This document shows, piece by piece, positions 40,398-49,508 of a stretch of DNA of 64,000 nucleotides. Position 1 is the first letter of the stretch. Each line of letters starts with the position of its first letter. The notes under the pieces are model-generated. The model did not search any database and had not been told where the DNA came from. It saw only the letters and a list, made by a program, of their open reading frames with translations. Origin of the DNA: Rhodobiaceae bacterium. Its GTDB lineage: Bacteria; Pseudomonadota; Alphaproteobacteria; Rhizobiales; Tepidamorphaceae. The stretch lies in contig JACKJK010000007.1 in NCBI GenBank assembly GCA_020637985.1, forward strand, positions 186,001 to 250,000. The letters are read 5' to 3'. The translations under genes and the position numbers were made by a program.

Positions 40398-41618
40398 TCA
40401 ATCTTCACGTGGCAGCGCCACGGTGGCAAGGGTCATCGCGGCGATGCCTTCGCGCCGGCCGGTGAAGCCGAGACGCTCGGTCGTCGTGGCCTTAACGGCG
40501 ACGCGCGCAACGGGGAGGCCGGCGATTTCGGCGATGCGGGTGCGGATGGCGTCGCGGACGGGGCCGATCTTCGGCTCCTCGCACAGGACCGTGGCGTCGA
40601 GCAGGCGGATCTCTCCGCCGCGTGCCTGCACGCGCTCGACCGCGTGGCGCAGGAAGATCGCCGAGTCGGCGCCCTTCCATTGCGGATCGCTCGGCGGGAA
40701 GTGCGATCCGATGTCGCCATCGGCCAGAGCACCGTAGATCGCGTCGGCGATGGCGTGCAGCAGGACATCGGCATCGGAATGCCCCGACAGCGCCTTGTCG
40801 TGCGGGATGCGCACGCCGCCGAGCACGACATGGTCGCCGTCGACGAACCTGTGCACGTCGAAGCCCTGGCCGGTCCGCGTTTGCATGGCATTGCCTTCCG
40901 AAAGCTGCGTCTCGGCGCGCTCGAAATCCTCGCGCGTCGTGATCTTGAAGTTCCGACCGTCGCCGGCAACGGCGCGCACGGCAAGACCCGCCCATTCGGC
41001 AATCGAGGCGTCGTCGGTGAACTGCGTGCCGGAAGACGCCGCGGCGCGGCGGTGGGTGGCAAGGATGTCGGCGAAGCGGAATCCTTGCGGGGTCTGCGCC
41101 GTGGCAAGCGCACTGCGGTCGATCGTGGCCACGACCGTCGTCCCGCCTTCAAGCCGTTTCACGGTCTCCGGGACCGGCATGACGGGCAGGGCGGCGGGGG
41201 CATGTTCGAGTGCTTCGACGACGCGGGCGATCACTTCGGCGGAGACGAACGGACGCGCGGCGTCATGGATCAGCACGAGGTCGGGCGCGTGAGTATCCTT
41301 GGCGAGAGCTTCCAGTCCGGCCAGGACGGATTGCTGGCGCGTGGCGCCGCCGATGACGGTTTCGCAACCGTCCGCAGCATGCCCAAGGCCGGCGAACAGC
41401 GCATTGTCGCCCGCACCGATGACGACGATGATCCTGTCGATGCCGGGAATGCGCGCAAAGGCTTCGAGCGTGCGGGCAAGCACCGGGCGGCCGGCGATGG
41501 AGCGGTATTGCTTGGGCAGCGTATCGCCGCCACCGGTGGCGGCGCGCGTTCCCTTGCCCGCTGCGACGATGACGACAGCGATGCGGCGCGGGGCAGGGGT
41601 GGTGTGCGGTTTCATCAT
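40398..41618 (-). CDS. ispDF: Bifunctional IspD/IspF isoprenoid enzyme
   Basis: Carries two steps of the MEP isoprenoid pathway on one chain of 406 residues. Residues about 1-235 are the cytidylyltransferase IspD (AAGKGTRAATGGGDTLPKQY, IHDAARPFV). Residues about 245-406 are the 2-C-methylerythritol 2,4-cyclodiphosphate synthase IspF (GQGFDVHRF, LSGHSDADVLLHAIADAI, metal-binding Asp and His in DVHR, and KATTTERLGFTGRREGIA). The fusion is typical of alphaproteobacteria. It diverges from dusB with 216 bases between. Confidence 0.97.
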   Translation of the reverse strand: MMKPHTTPAPRRIAVVIVAAGKGTRAATGGGDTLPKQYRSIAGRPVLARTLEAFARIPGIDRIIVVIGAGDNALFAGLGHAADGCETVIGGATRQQSVLAGLEALAKDTHAPDLVLIHDAARPFVSAEVIARVVEALEHAPAALPVMPVPETVKRLEGGTTVVATIDRSALATAQTPQGFRFADILATHRRAAASSGTQFTDDASIAEWAGLAVRAVAGDGRNFKITTREDFERAETQLSEGNAMQTRTGQGFDVHRFVDGDHVVLGGVRIPHDKALSGHSDADVLLHAIADAIYGALADGDIGSHFPPSDPQWKGADSAIFLRHAVERVQARGGEIRLLDATVLCEEPKIGPVRDAIRTRIAEIAGLPVARVAVKATTTERLGFTGRREGIAAMTLATVALPRED

Positions 41619-41780
41619 GCGACTGCCTTAGCGCCTGACGGCGCATAACAGAAGCGCCAATCGGCATTTCGCCTGCAACTGTCATAGCGGGCGTTCACCA
41701 TGGTTGCCATGTGCTTTCGCGCGCGTCGTCGGCGAGTTGCCAGTCGGCCGATTTGGCTATAAAAGAGGCATATTCCCTTT

Positions 41781-41797
41781 TGCATAATTCCTATGCA
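41781..41797 (+). promoter_or_regulatory. NtrC-type palindrome upstream of dusB-ntrBC
   Basis: TGCA-N9-TGCA has the spacing of the NtrC-binding consensus (TGCAC, N7, GTGCA). The site is the centre of a perfect 7-bp inverted repeat, TTGCATA and TATGCAA, at 41780-41798. It lies 38 bases before the dusB start. A possible promoter (TTGCCA at 41737, TATAAA at 41758, spacing 15) sits just upstream, so bound NtrC would repress. Binding is inferred. Confidence 0.45.
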
Positions 41798-41834
41798 ATC
41801 CGTGTAATTGTTTCCGGGAAGGTATCACCGCCGC

Positions 41835-42869
41835 ATGAGGATCGGGCCAATCGAGGTGGATGCGCGCGCGATCCTCGCGCCGATGTCGGGTGTGACCGAC
41901 GCCCCCTTCCGGCGCCTCGCACTGCGGCTGGGCGCACCTGTTGTCGTCTCGGAAATGGTCGCCAGCGAGGCGCTGTGCGTCGACAACCCGGAAATGGTGC
42001 TCAAGTCGCAGTCTGCCGGTGCCGGGTTGCACGTGGTGCAGATCGCCGGGCGCGAGGCACGCTGGATGGGCGAGGCCGCGCGGCGGCTCGCGGACAGCGG
42101 CGCCGACATCATCGACATCAACATGGGCTGCCCGGCGCGCAAGGTGACGAACGGCTATTCCGGCTCGGCGCTGATGCGAACGCCCGAACACGCGCTGCAA
42201 CTGATCGAGGCGACGGTGGCGGCGGCCGGCAAGGTGCCGGTCACGCTGAAGATGCGGCTTGGATGGGACCGGCAGTCGATCAATGCGCCGCAGATCGCGC
42301 GCGCCGCGGTCGATGCCGGCGTGCAGGCGATCACGGTGCATGGGCGCACGCGCTGCCAGTTCTACGAGGGCGAGGCCGACTGGGCCGCCGTGCGCGCGGT
42401 GCGCGAGGCCGTCGACGTGCCGCTGACGGTCAACGGCGACATCCGCTGCGCGGACAGCGCGCGTGCTGCGCTCGCGGCGTCGGGGGCGGATGCGGTGATG
42501 GTCGGGCGCGGCGTCTACGGGAAGCCATGGCTGGTTGGCGATATCGAGCGTGCGCTGCGCGGCCCTGAGGGCGCGAAGCAGACTGTCGACGCAGGGTTCG
42601 TCACGGAACTGGCCGGCGAACACCATGAGGCGGTCCTCGCGCATTATGGCGAGGCGGTCGGCATCCGAGCCGCGCGCAAGCATATGGGATGGTACCTCGA
42701 TACGCTTTTCGGCGCCGAACGGGTGAAGCGGGATGTCGTTCACGCAGCACGCCGCAAGGCATTGATGACCGAGACGAAGGCGTCGAACGTCCTGCCGACT
42801 TTCCGGGCTTGCGTGGACGACGCGCTGGCACGCCCGTTGCCCGGTGACCATCGGGAGGCCGCCGCATGA
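41835..42869 (+). CDS. dusB: tRNA-dihydrouridine synthase DusB (NifR3)
   Basis: FMN enzyme reducing specific uridines in tRNA. The 344-residue TIM barrel has LAPMSGVTDAPFRRL, the catalytic cysteine in INMGCPARKVTNGYSGSAL, ITVHGRTRCQFYEG and VMVGRGVYGKPWL. The helical C-terminal domain ends near RACVDDALARP. I chose the ATG at 41835 with GGGAAGG 12 bases upstream; a TTG at 41808 is an alternative. The stop overlaps the ntrB start (ATGA). Placement before ntrBC is the classical nifR3-ntrBC order. Confidence 0.95.
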   Translation: MRIGPIEVDARAILAPMSGVTDAPFRRLALRLGAPVVVSEMVASEALCVDNPEMVLKSQSAGAGLHVVQIAGREARWMGEAARRLADSGADIIDINMGCPARKVTNGYSGSALMRTPEHALQLIEATVAAAGKVPVTLKMRLGWDRQSINAPQIARAAVDAGVQAITVHGRTRCQFYEGEADWAAVRAVREAVDVPLTVNGDIRCADSARAALAASGADAVMVGRGVYGKPWLVGDIERALRGPEGAKQTVDAGFVTELAGEHHEAVLAHYGEAVGIRAARKHMGWYLDTLFGAERVKRDVVHAARRKALMTETKASNVLPTFRACVDDALARPLPGDHREAAA

Positions 42870-44029
42870 GCGTGCAGACACACGACAGGAACGGCAGGGC
42901 CGGCGACATTCCATCCCTGATCGCCGATTCCATCGTCAACGCACTGCCGTTGCCGGCGATCGTGGTGGCGCCGGATGGCCGCGTCAGTTTCGCCAACGAT
43001 GCGGCGGAAGCCTTCTTCGAGGCGAGCCGGACGGTCCTGCAGCGCAACAGGCTCGACAATTTCGTGCCGTTCTCCAGCCCGATGCTAGCGCTGATCGACC
43101 AGGTGCGCGACCGGCTGACGCCGGTGCATGAATACAAGGTCGACCTGACGACGCCGCGCTCGGCGGGCCAGCGCATCTCCGACATCTACGCCGCGCCGCT
43201 TCCCGATTGGCCGGGCGCGGTGATCCTGCTGCTGCAGGAACGCTCGATCGCCGACAAGTTCGACCGGCAACTGACCCACCGCAGCGCGGCGCGCAGCGTC
43301 ACCGGCCTTGCGGCCATGCTGGCGCACGAGATCAAGAACCCGCTGTCGGGCATTCGCGGCGCGGCGCAGCTGCTGGAGGCGACCGTGAGCGAAAGCGACC
43401 GGGTACTGACCCAGTTGATCCGGGACGAGACGGACCGGATCGTCAAGCTGGTCGACCGCATGGAGGTGTTCTCCGACGAACGCCCGATCGACCGCGAGCC
43501 GGTCAATATTCACCGCGTGCTCGAACACGTGCGCAGGATCGCGGGAACAGGCTTTGCCAGGCACATCCACTTTGTCGAAAGCTACGATCCGTCGCTGCCG
43601 CCGGTGTGGGGCAACCGCGATCAACTTGTGCAGGTCTTCCTGAACCTGGTGAAGAACGCTGCGGAAGCGATCGGGCCGGATGCTGACGAAGGCAGCATCG
43701 TGCTCACCACCGCGTTCCGGCCGGGCATCCGCCTTTCCGTTCCCGGCACAAGCGAGCGCGTCTCACTGCCGCTGGAGTTCAGCGTCAGCGACAACGGGCC
43801 GGGTATCGCGCCGGAGCTTCTTCCACACCTGTTCGAGCCGTTCGTGACCTCGAAGACCTCCGGCTCGGGGCTGGGGCTTGCGCTGGTTGCAAAGATCATC
43901 GGCGACCACGGCGGCGTCATCGACTGCGAAAGCGCACCGGGACGCACGAAGTTCCGCATCCTGCTGCCGAAGTATCGTGGCCAGGAGTCCGCGAGCGACG
44001 ACCCCGGCGACGAAATCGTGAAGGACTGA
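42866..44029 (+). CDS. ntrB: Nitrogen regulation sensor kinase NtrB (GlnL)
   Basis: Soluble histidine kinase/phosphatase that controls NtrC in response to PII protein. The 387-residue product has a PAS domain (about 20-130, IVNALPLPAIVVAPDGRVSF) and the dimerisation/phosphoacceptor helix with His154 in MLAHEIKNPLSGIRGAAQLL. The ATPase domain has LVQVFLNLVKNAAEAI (N box), SVSDNGPGIAPE (G1) and TSGSGLGLALV (G2). No membrane segments are present. Its start overlaps the dusB stop and ntrC follows after 2 bases. Confidence 0.96.
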   Translation: MSVQTHDRNGRAGDIPSLIADSIVNALPLPAIVVAPDGRVSFANDAAEAFFEASRTVLQRNRLDNFVPFSSPMLALIDQVRDRLTPVHEYKVDLTTPRSAGQRISDIYAAPLPDWPGAVILLLQERSIADKFDRQLTHRSAARSVTGLAAMLAHEIKNPLSGIRGAAQLLEATVSESDRVLTQLIRDETDRIVKLVDRMEVFSDERPIDREPVNIHRVLEHVRRIAGTGFARHIHFVESYDPSLPPVWGNRDQLVQVFLNLVKNAAEAIGPDADEGSIVLTTAFRPGIRLSVPGTSERVSLPLEFSVSDNGPGIAPELLPHLFEPFVTSKTSGSGLGLALVAKIIGDHGGVIDCESAPGRTKFRILLPKYRGQESASDDPGDEIVKD

Positions 44030-44031
44030 GC

Positions 44032-45471
<1,440 letters not shown>

Positions 45472-45482
45472 TGAAACCCGGC

Positions 45483-45515
45483 CACACCTGTGCCATATTC
45501 GCAACAACAGGTGTG
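45483..45515 (+). promoter_or_regulatory. Inverted repeat between ntrC and ntrY
   Basis: CACACCTGT (45483-45491) and ACAGGTGTG (45507-45515) form a perfect 9-bp inverted repeat with a 15-base spacer, 12 bases after the ntrC stop. It could be an RNA hairpin at the end of ntrC or a DNA operator ahead of ntrY. Confidence 0.45.
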
Positions 45516-45520
45516 AAGCG

Positions 45521-45544
45521 GCCCGCAGGGAATCGGGCTATTTG
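45521..45544 (+). terminator. Weak terminator-like hairpin between ntrC and ntrY
   Basis: GCCCG and CGGGC pair around an 8-base loop and are followed by TATTTG. It is short and the T tract is broken, so any termination between ntrBC and ntrYX would be partial. Confidence 0.3.
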
Positions 45545-45575
45545 ATCCGCGCTCCCAAACCGGCGGGCGGAACGG

Positions 45576-47984
45576 GTGGATTTGGTGCTTGTGAAACCTG
45601 AACAGCATGGCGACGGCGCCGGCAGGCGGCAGCAGGGTGCGGTGCGGCAGGGTGCGCCTGCTTCGCCGACCGAGGGCCGGCCGCGGGCGAAACCAGCCGG
45701 TGCGCCGGGACCCGCGGTTGCGCGGCGGCGCAAGGATGCCCGTCCGCTGCGGCCCGGCAGCCTCAAGGACCGCATCTTCTCCTATCTCAGCGCCATCGTC
45801 ATCGTGCTCGCGGTGGTGTCGAGCACGATCACCTTCGCGGTCTTCACTGGCCTGACGCCGGTCAAGCCGACCGCCAACACGATCACCATCGCGGTGTCGG
45901 TGAACTTCGTGCTGGTCGCCGCGTTGGTGATCCTGATCGCGCGGGAGGCCTACCGACTGGTGTCGGCGCGCGTGCGCGGTGTTGCCGGTTCGCGCCTGCA
46001 CGTGCGCGTCGTCGGGCTGTTTTCCATTGTCGCCGCGGTGCCGGCCATCCTGGTTGCCGTGGTCGCATCGATCACGCTCGACCAGGGCCTCGACCGCTGG
46101 TTCTCCGACCGCACGCGCGCCATCGTCCAGACCTCCATCTCGGTCGCCCAGTCCTATTTGCGCGAGCACGGCCAGGTGATCCGGGCCGATGTGCTGGCCA
46201 TGGCCAACGATTTCGACCGCACGCGCGAAATCCTGCTGGTCGATGCACGCCGGCTGCAGGACTTCCTCAACGCGCAGGCGAATGTTCGCGCTGTTGCCGG
46301 CGCCTACCTGCTGAAGCGCGACATGACCATCGCCTACAAGGCGCGCACGGCAGACGAGCGCGAATTGATCCTTCCGCCGCCCGATGCCGTCGCCAAGGCC
46401 GACGAGGGGGCCCCGGTCATCATCGCGCCGGGCAAGAGCGATCAGGTGGGCGCGGTGATGAAGCTCGCCAACTACGACGATCTCTACCTGTTCATCGCCC
46501 GCACGGTAGATCCGCAGGTGATTTCCTACTTACAGGTGACGCAGGCCAATGCGGCCGAGTTCCGGCGCCTGGAGCAGGACCGGTTCGGCGTGCAACTCGC
46601 CTTCGGCCTTGTCTACGTCGGCTTCGCGCTGGTGCTGATGCTGTCGGCGATCCTGCTCGGCATCCGCTTCGCCGACCGGCTGGTGGCGCCGATCCGCAAC
46701 CTCATCGATGCCGCCGACCAGGTCGCGCACGGGCACCTCGACGTCGTCGTCCCCGTGCAGAAGGCGGAGGGCGATCTCGACATGCTGTCGTCGACCTTCA
46801 ACAACATGACCGGCGAACTGCGCACCCAGCGCAACGAACTCCTGCGCGCCAACACGATGCTCGACGGGCGGCGGCGCTTCATGGAAGCGGTGCTGTCCGG
46901 GGTCACGGCGGGGGTCATCGGCGTGGGCCGCGAGGGCAAGGTCACGGTGATCAACCGCAGCGGCGCACGGCTGCTGGGGGCGGGACGGCATGTCGGCCAG
47001 CCGATCGTCGACGTGCTGCCTGAGATCGCGGCGATGATCGCGCAGGCGGAAGCGCAGCCGCGGCGGATCGTGCGCGGCGAGATCAACTTGACGCGCGACG
47101 ACAAGGACCGCACGATCGCTGTGCGCGTATCCTCCGAACAGGCCGATCCGAACGATCACTCGCTGGTCATAACGCTCGACGACATTTCCGACCTCGTCAC
47201 GGCGCAACGCAGCGCTGCCTGGGCCGATGTCGCGCGGCGTATCGCGCACGAGATCAAGAATCCGCTGACACCGATCCAGCTGTCCGCCGAGCGGCTGCGG
47301 CGCAAGTACGGCAAGGTGATCGAAACCGACCGCGAGGTGTTCGAACAGTGCATCGCGACGATCGTGCGGCAGGTGGGTGACATCGGCCGGATGGTGGATG
47401 AGTTCTCCAGCTTCGCGCGCATGCCCAAGCCGACGTTTGCCATGGACGACGTGGCCGATATCGTGCGCCAGACGGTCTTCATGATGCGCGTCGGGTATCC
47501 GGAGATCGAGATCGTCGCCGAGAACGCCGACGAGCCGCAGGTGGTGCGCTGCGACCGCCGGCTGATCTCGCAGGCGCTGACGAACGTCGTGAAGAACGCG
47601 ACCGAAGCGGTTTCGGCGGTTGCCGACGACGAACGCGGGGAAGGGGGGCGGATCGTCGTCGCCCTCGAAGTCCGCCCGGAGTGGATCGACATCACCGTGA
47701 CGGACAATGGCATCGGGCTGCCCGCGGAGAACCGCGAAAGGCTGCTCGAACCCTACATGACGACGCGCGAGAAGGGGACCGGCCTGGGGCTCGCCATCGT
47801 CGCGCGGATCATGGAGGAACATGGCGGCAATGTCGGCCTCGAGGATGCGCCGGCGGTGATGAATGGCGGGCGAGGGGCCATGGTGCGCTTGCGGATGCGC
47901 AACGAACGCACAATGTCAGGTGGACCCGCCGCGGAAGGTGCTTCGAATTCTCCTGCCCGACCGGCTGTCGCCGAGCCGGCCTGA
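45576..47984 (+). CDS. ntrY: Membrane sensor kinase NtrY
   Basis: Transmembrane histidine kinase of the NtrY/NtrX pair, linked to nitrogen and redox/oxygen control in alphaproteobacteria. The 802-residue product has a proline/arginine-rich cytosolic head and three or more N-terminal membrane segments (about residues 68-165). An extracytoplasmic region and another membrane segment (about 345-368) follow, then HAMP, a PAS domain (about 430-540), His558 in RRIAHEIKNPLTPIQLS, and the ATPase domain (VVKNATEAV, TDNGIGLP, EKGTGLGLAIV). The GTG at 45576 is the earliest in-frame start and has a poor ribosome site; the start could be a nearby GTG (45585 or 45591). Confidence 0.93.
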   Translation: MDLVLVKPEQHGDGAGRRQQGAVRQGAPASPTEGRPRAKPAGAPGPAVARRRKDARPLRPGSLKDRIFSYLSAIVIVLAVVSSTITFAVFTGLTPVKPTANTITIAVSVNFVLVAALVILIAREAYRLVSARVRGVAGSRLHVRVVGLFSIVAAVPAILVAVVASITLDQGLDRWFSDRTRAIVQTSISVAQSYLREHGQVIRADVLAMANDFDRTREILLVDARRLQDFLNAQANVRAVAGAYLLKRDMTIAYKARTADERELILPPPDAVAKADEGAPVIIAPGKSDQVGAVMKLANYDDLYLFIARTVDPQVISYLQVTQANAAEFRRLEQDRFGVQLAFGLVYVGFALVLMLSAILLGIRFADRLVAPIRNLIDAADQVAHGHLDVVVPVQKAEGDLDMLSSTFNNMTGELRTQRNELLRANTMLDGRRRFMEAVLSGVTAGVIGVGREGKVTVINRSGARLLGAGRHVGQPIVDVLPEIAAMIAQAEAQPRRIVRGEINLTRDDKDRTIAVRVSSEQADPNDHSLVITLDDISDLVTAQRSAAWADVARRIAHEIKNPLTPIQLSAERLRRKYGKVIETDREVFEQCIATIVRQVGDIGRMVDEFSSFARMPKPTFAMDDVADIVRQTVFMMRVGYPEIEIVAENADEPQVVRCDRRLISQALTNVVKNATEAVSAVADDERGEGGRIVVALEVRPEWIDITVTDNGIGLPAENRERLLEPYMTTREKGTGLGLAIVARIMEEHGGNVGLEDAPAVMNGGRGAMVRLRMRNERTMSGGPAAEGASNSPARPAVAEPA

Positions 47985-48017
47985 ATACGTACGCGAAGAG
48001 CAACAAGAAGGCATTTC

Positions 48018-49382
48018 ATGGCCAAGGACATTCTGGTCGTCGATGACGAGGAAGACATTCGGGAGCTGGTATCCGGCATCCTCGAGGACGAGGGGTTTAG
48101 CGTCCGCAAGGCAGGCAACAGCGATGCCGCGCTGGGACTGATCGGGGAGCGGCGGCCGTCGCTGGTCTTTCTCGACATCTGGCTGCAAGGAAGCCGGCTC
48201 GACGGATTGCAGCTGCTTGAGCTCGTCAAGTCCAAGCACCCGCATCTGCCCGTCGTGATGATCTCCGGACACGGCAACATCGAGACGGCGGTGAGCGCGA
48301 TCAAGTCCGGCGCCTACGACTACATCGAGAAGCCGTTCCAGGCAGACCGGCTGGTGCTGATCGCGCAGCGCGCGCTAGAGGCTTCGCGGCTGCAGCGCGA
48401 GGTGCGCGACCTGCGCGAGCGCTCGACGGACAGCTACGAGCTGGTTGGCGACTCGACGGTGATCAACCAGTTGCGGGCGACCATCGATCGTGTTGCGCCG
48501 ACCAACAGCCGCGTGCTGGTCACCGGCCCGTCCGGGGCGGGCAAGGAACTCGCCGCGCGCACGATGCACGGGCGCTCGAACCGGTCGACCGGGCCGTTCG
48601 TCATCATCAACGCGGCAGCCATCACGCCAGAGAATATGGAAGCGGCGCTGTTCGGCATCGAGGAAGAGGGCGAGATCAAGCGCATCGGCGCGCTCGAGGA
48701 AGCCCACGGCGGCACGCTGTTCATCGATGAGATCGCCGACATGCCACGCGAGACGCAGAACCGCATCCTGCGCGCGCTGACCGACCAGAGCTTCCAGCGT
48801 GTTGGCGGGGCCGGCCGCGTGCAGGCGGATGTGCGCATCGTCTCGTCCACCTCGCGCGACCTCGAAGCGGAAGTTGCTGAGGGGCGATTCCGGCAGGACC
48901 TGTTCCACCGGCTTGGCGTGGTGCCGATCCGCGTGCCGGCACTGTCGGAGCGGCGCGACGACATCCCGGCGCTCATCAAGTTCTTCATGGGCCAGATCTC
49001 GCGTTCCAGCGGCCTGCCTCTGCGCGTCGTCGGCGACGACGCCATGGCGATTCTGCAGGCGCACGACTGGCCCGGCAACGTGCGCCAGCTGCGCAACAAC
49101 GTGGAGCGGTTGATGATCCTGGCCGGCGGCGACGCGGAAGCGGTCATCACGGCCGACATGCTGCCGTCGGAGGTCGGAGAGACGCTGCCGCCGGTGCCGG
49201 GCGGGGCGCGCGCCGAGCACCTGATGTCGATGCCGCTGCGCGATGCGCGCGAAATCTTCGAACGCGAATACCTGACCGCGCAGATCAACCGCTTCGGGGG
49301 CAACATCTCGCGCACCGCAGAATTCATCGGCATGGAGCGCTCCGCCCTGCACCGCAAGCTGAAATCGCTCGGCATCGGCTAG
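48018..49382 (+). CDS. ntrX: Response regulator NtrX lacking the GAFTGA sigma-54 loop
   Basis: Partner of NtrY. The 454-residue product has a receiver domain with Asp53 (LVFLDIWLQGSR), a AAA+ domain with Walker A GPSGAGKEL and Walker B GGTLFIDEIADMP, and a C-terminal Fis-type helix-turn-helix (NISRTAEFIGMERSALHRKL). Where NtrC has GAFTGA this protein reads EEEGEIKRIGALEEA (about residues 214-228), so it should not activate sigma-54 polymerase. It probably works as a direct activator or repressor with the housekeeping sigma factor. The same loss is known from other alphaproteobacterial NtrX proteins. Confidence 0.95.
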   Translation: MAKDILVVDDEEDIRELVSGILEDEGFSVRKAGNSDAALGLIGERRPSLVFLDIWLQGSRLDGLQLLELVKSKHPHLPVVMISGHGNIETAVSAIKSGAYDYIEKPFQADRLVLIAQRALEASRLQREVRDLRERSTDSYELVGDSTVINQLRATIDRVAPTNSRVLVTGPSGAGKELAARTMHGRSNRSTGPFVIINAAAITPENMEAALFGIEEEGEIKRIGALEEAHGGTLFIDEIADMPRETQNRILRALTDQSFQRVGGAGRVQADVRIVSSTSRDLEAEVAEGRFRQDLFHRLGVVPIRVPALSERRDDIPALIKFFMGQISRSSGLPLRVVGDDAMAILQAHDWPGNVRQLRNNVERLMILAGGDAEAVITADMLPSEVGETLPPVPGGARAEHLMSMPLRDAREIFEREYLTAQINRFGGNISRTAEFIGMERSALHRKLKSLGIG

Positions 49383-49413
49383 GAGCGGCGTCGAGCGCGA
49401 CACCGTGTTCCGG

Positions 49414-49442
49414 TTGACACGCCTGCGGGCGTGGTCTTTACC
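49414..49442 (+). promoter_or_regulatory. Possible valS promoter
   Basis: A perfect -35 TTGACA (49414-49419) is followed after 17 bases by TTTACC (49437-49442), a weak -10. It lies just after the ntrX stop and 66 bases before the valS ATG. Confidence 0.4.
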
Positions 49443-49508
49443 AGCGCGGGCCGGCACCGGGTGCCGGTGCCGCATTTTGAGTCACTTGCAACACATCCGG
49501 TGAGCGCG

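Noticed and set aside
41771..41788. Sigma-54 promoter upstream of dusB
   Set aside because: GGCA and TTGC are present, but the GG and GC elements are 13 bases apart where 10 are needed.
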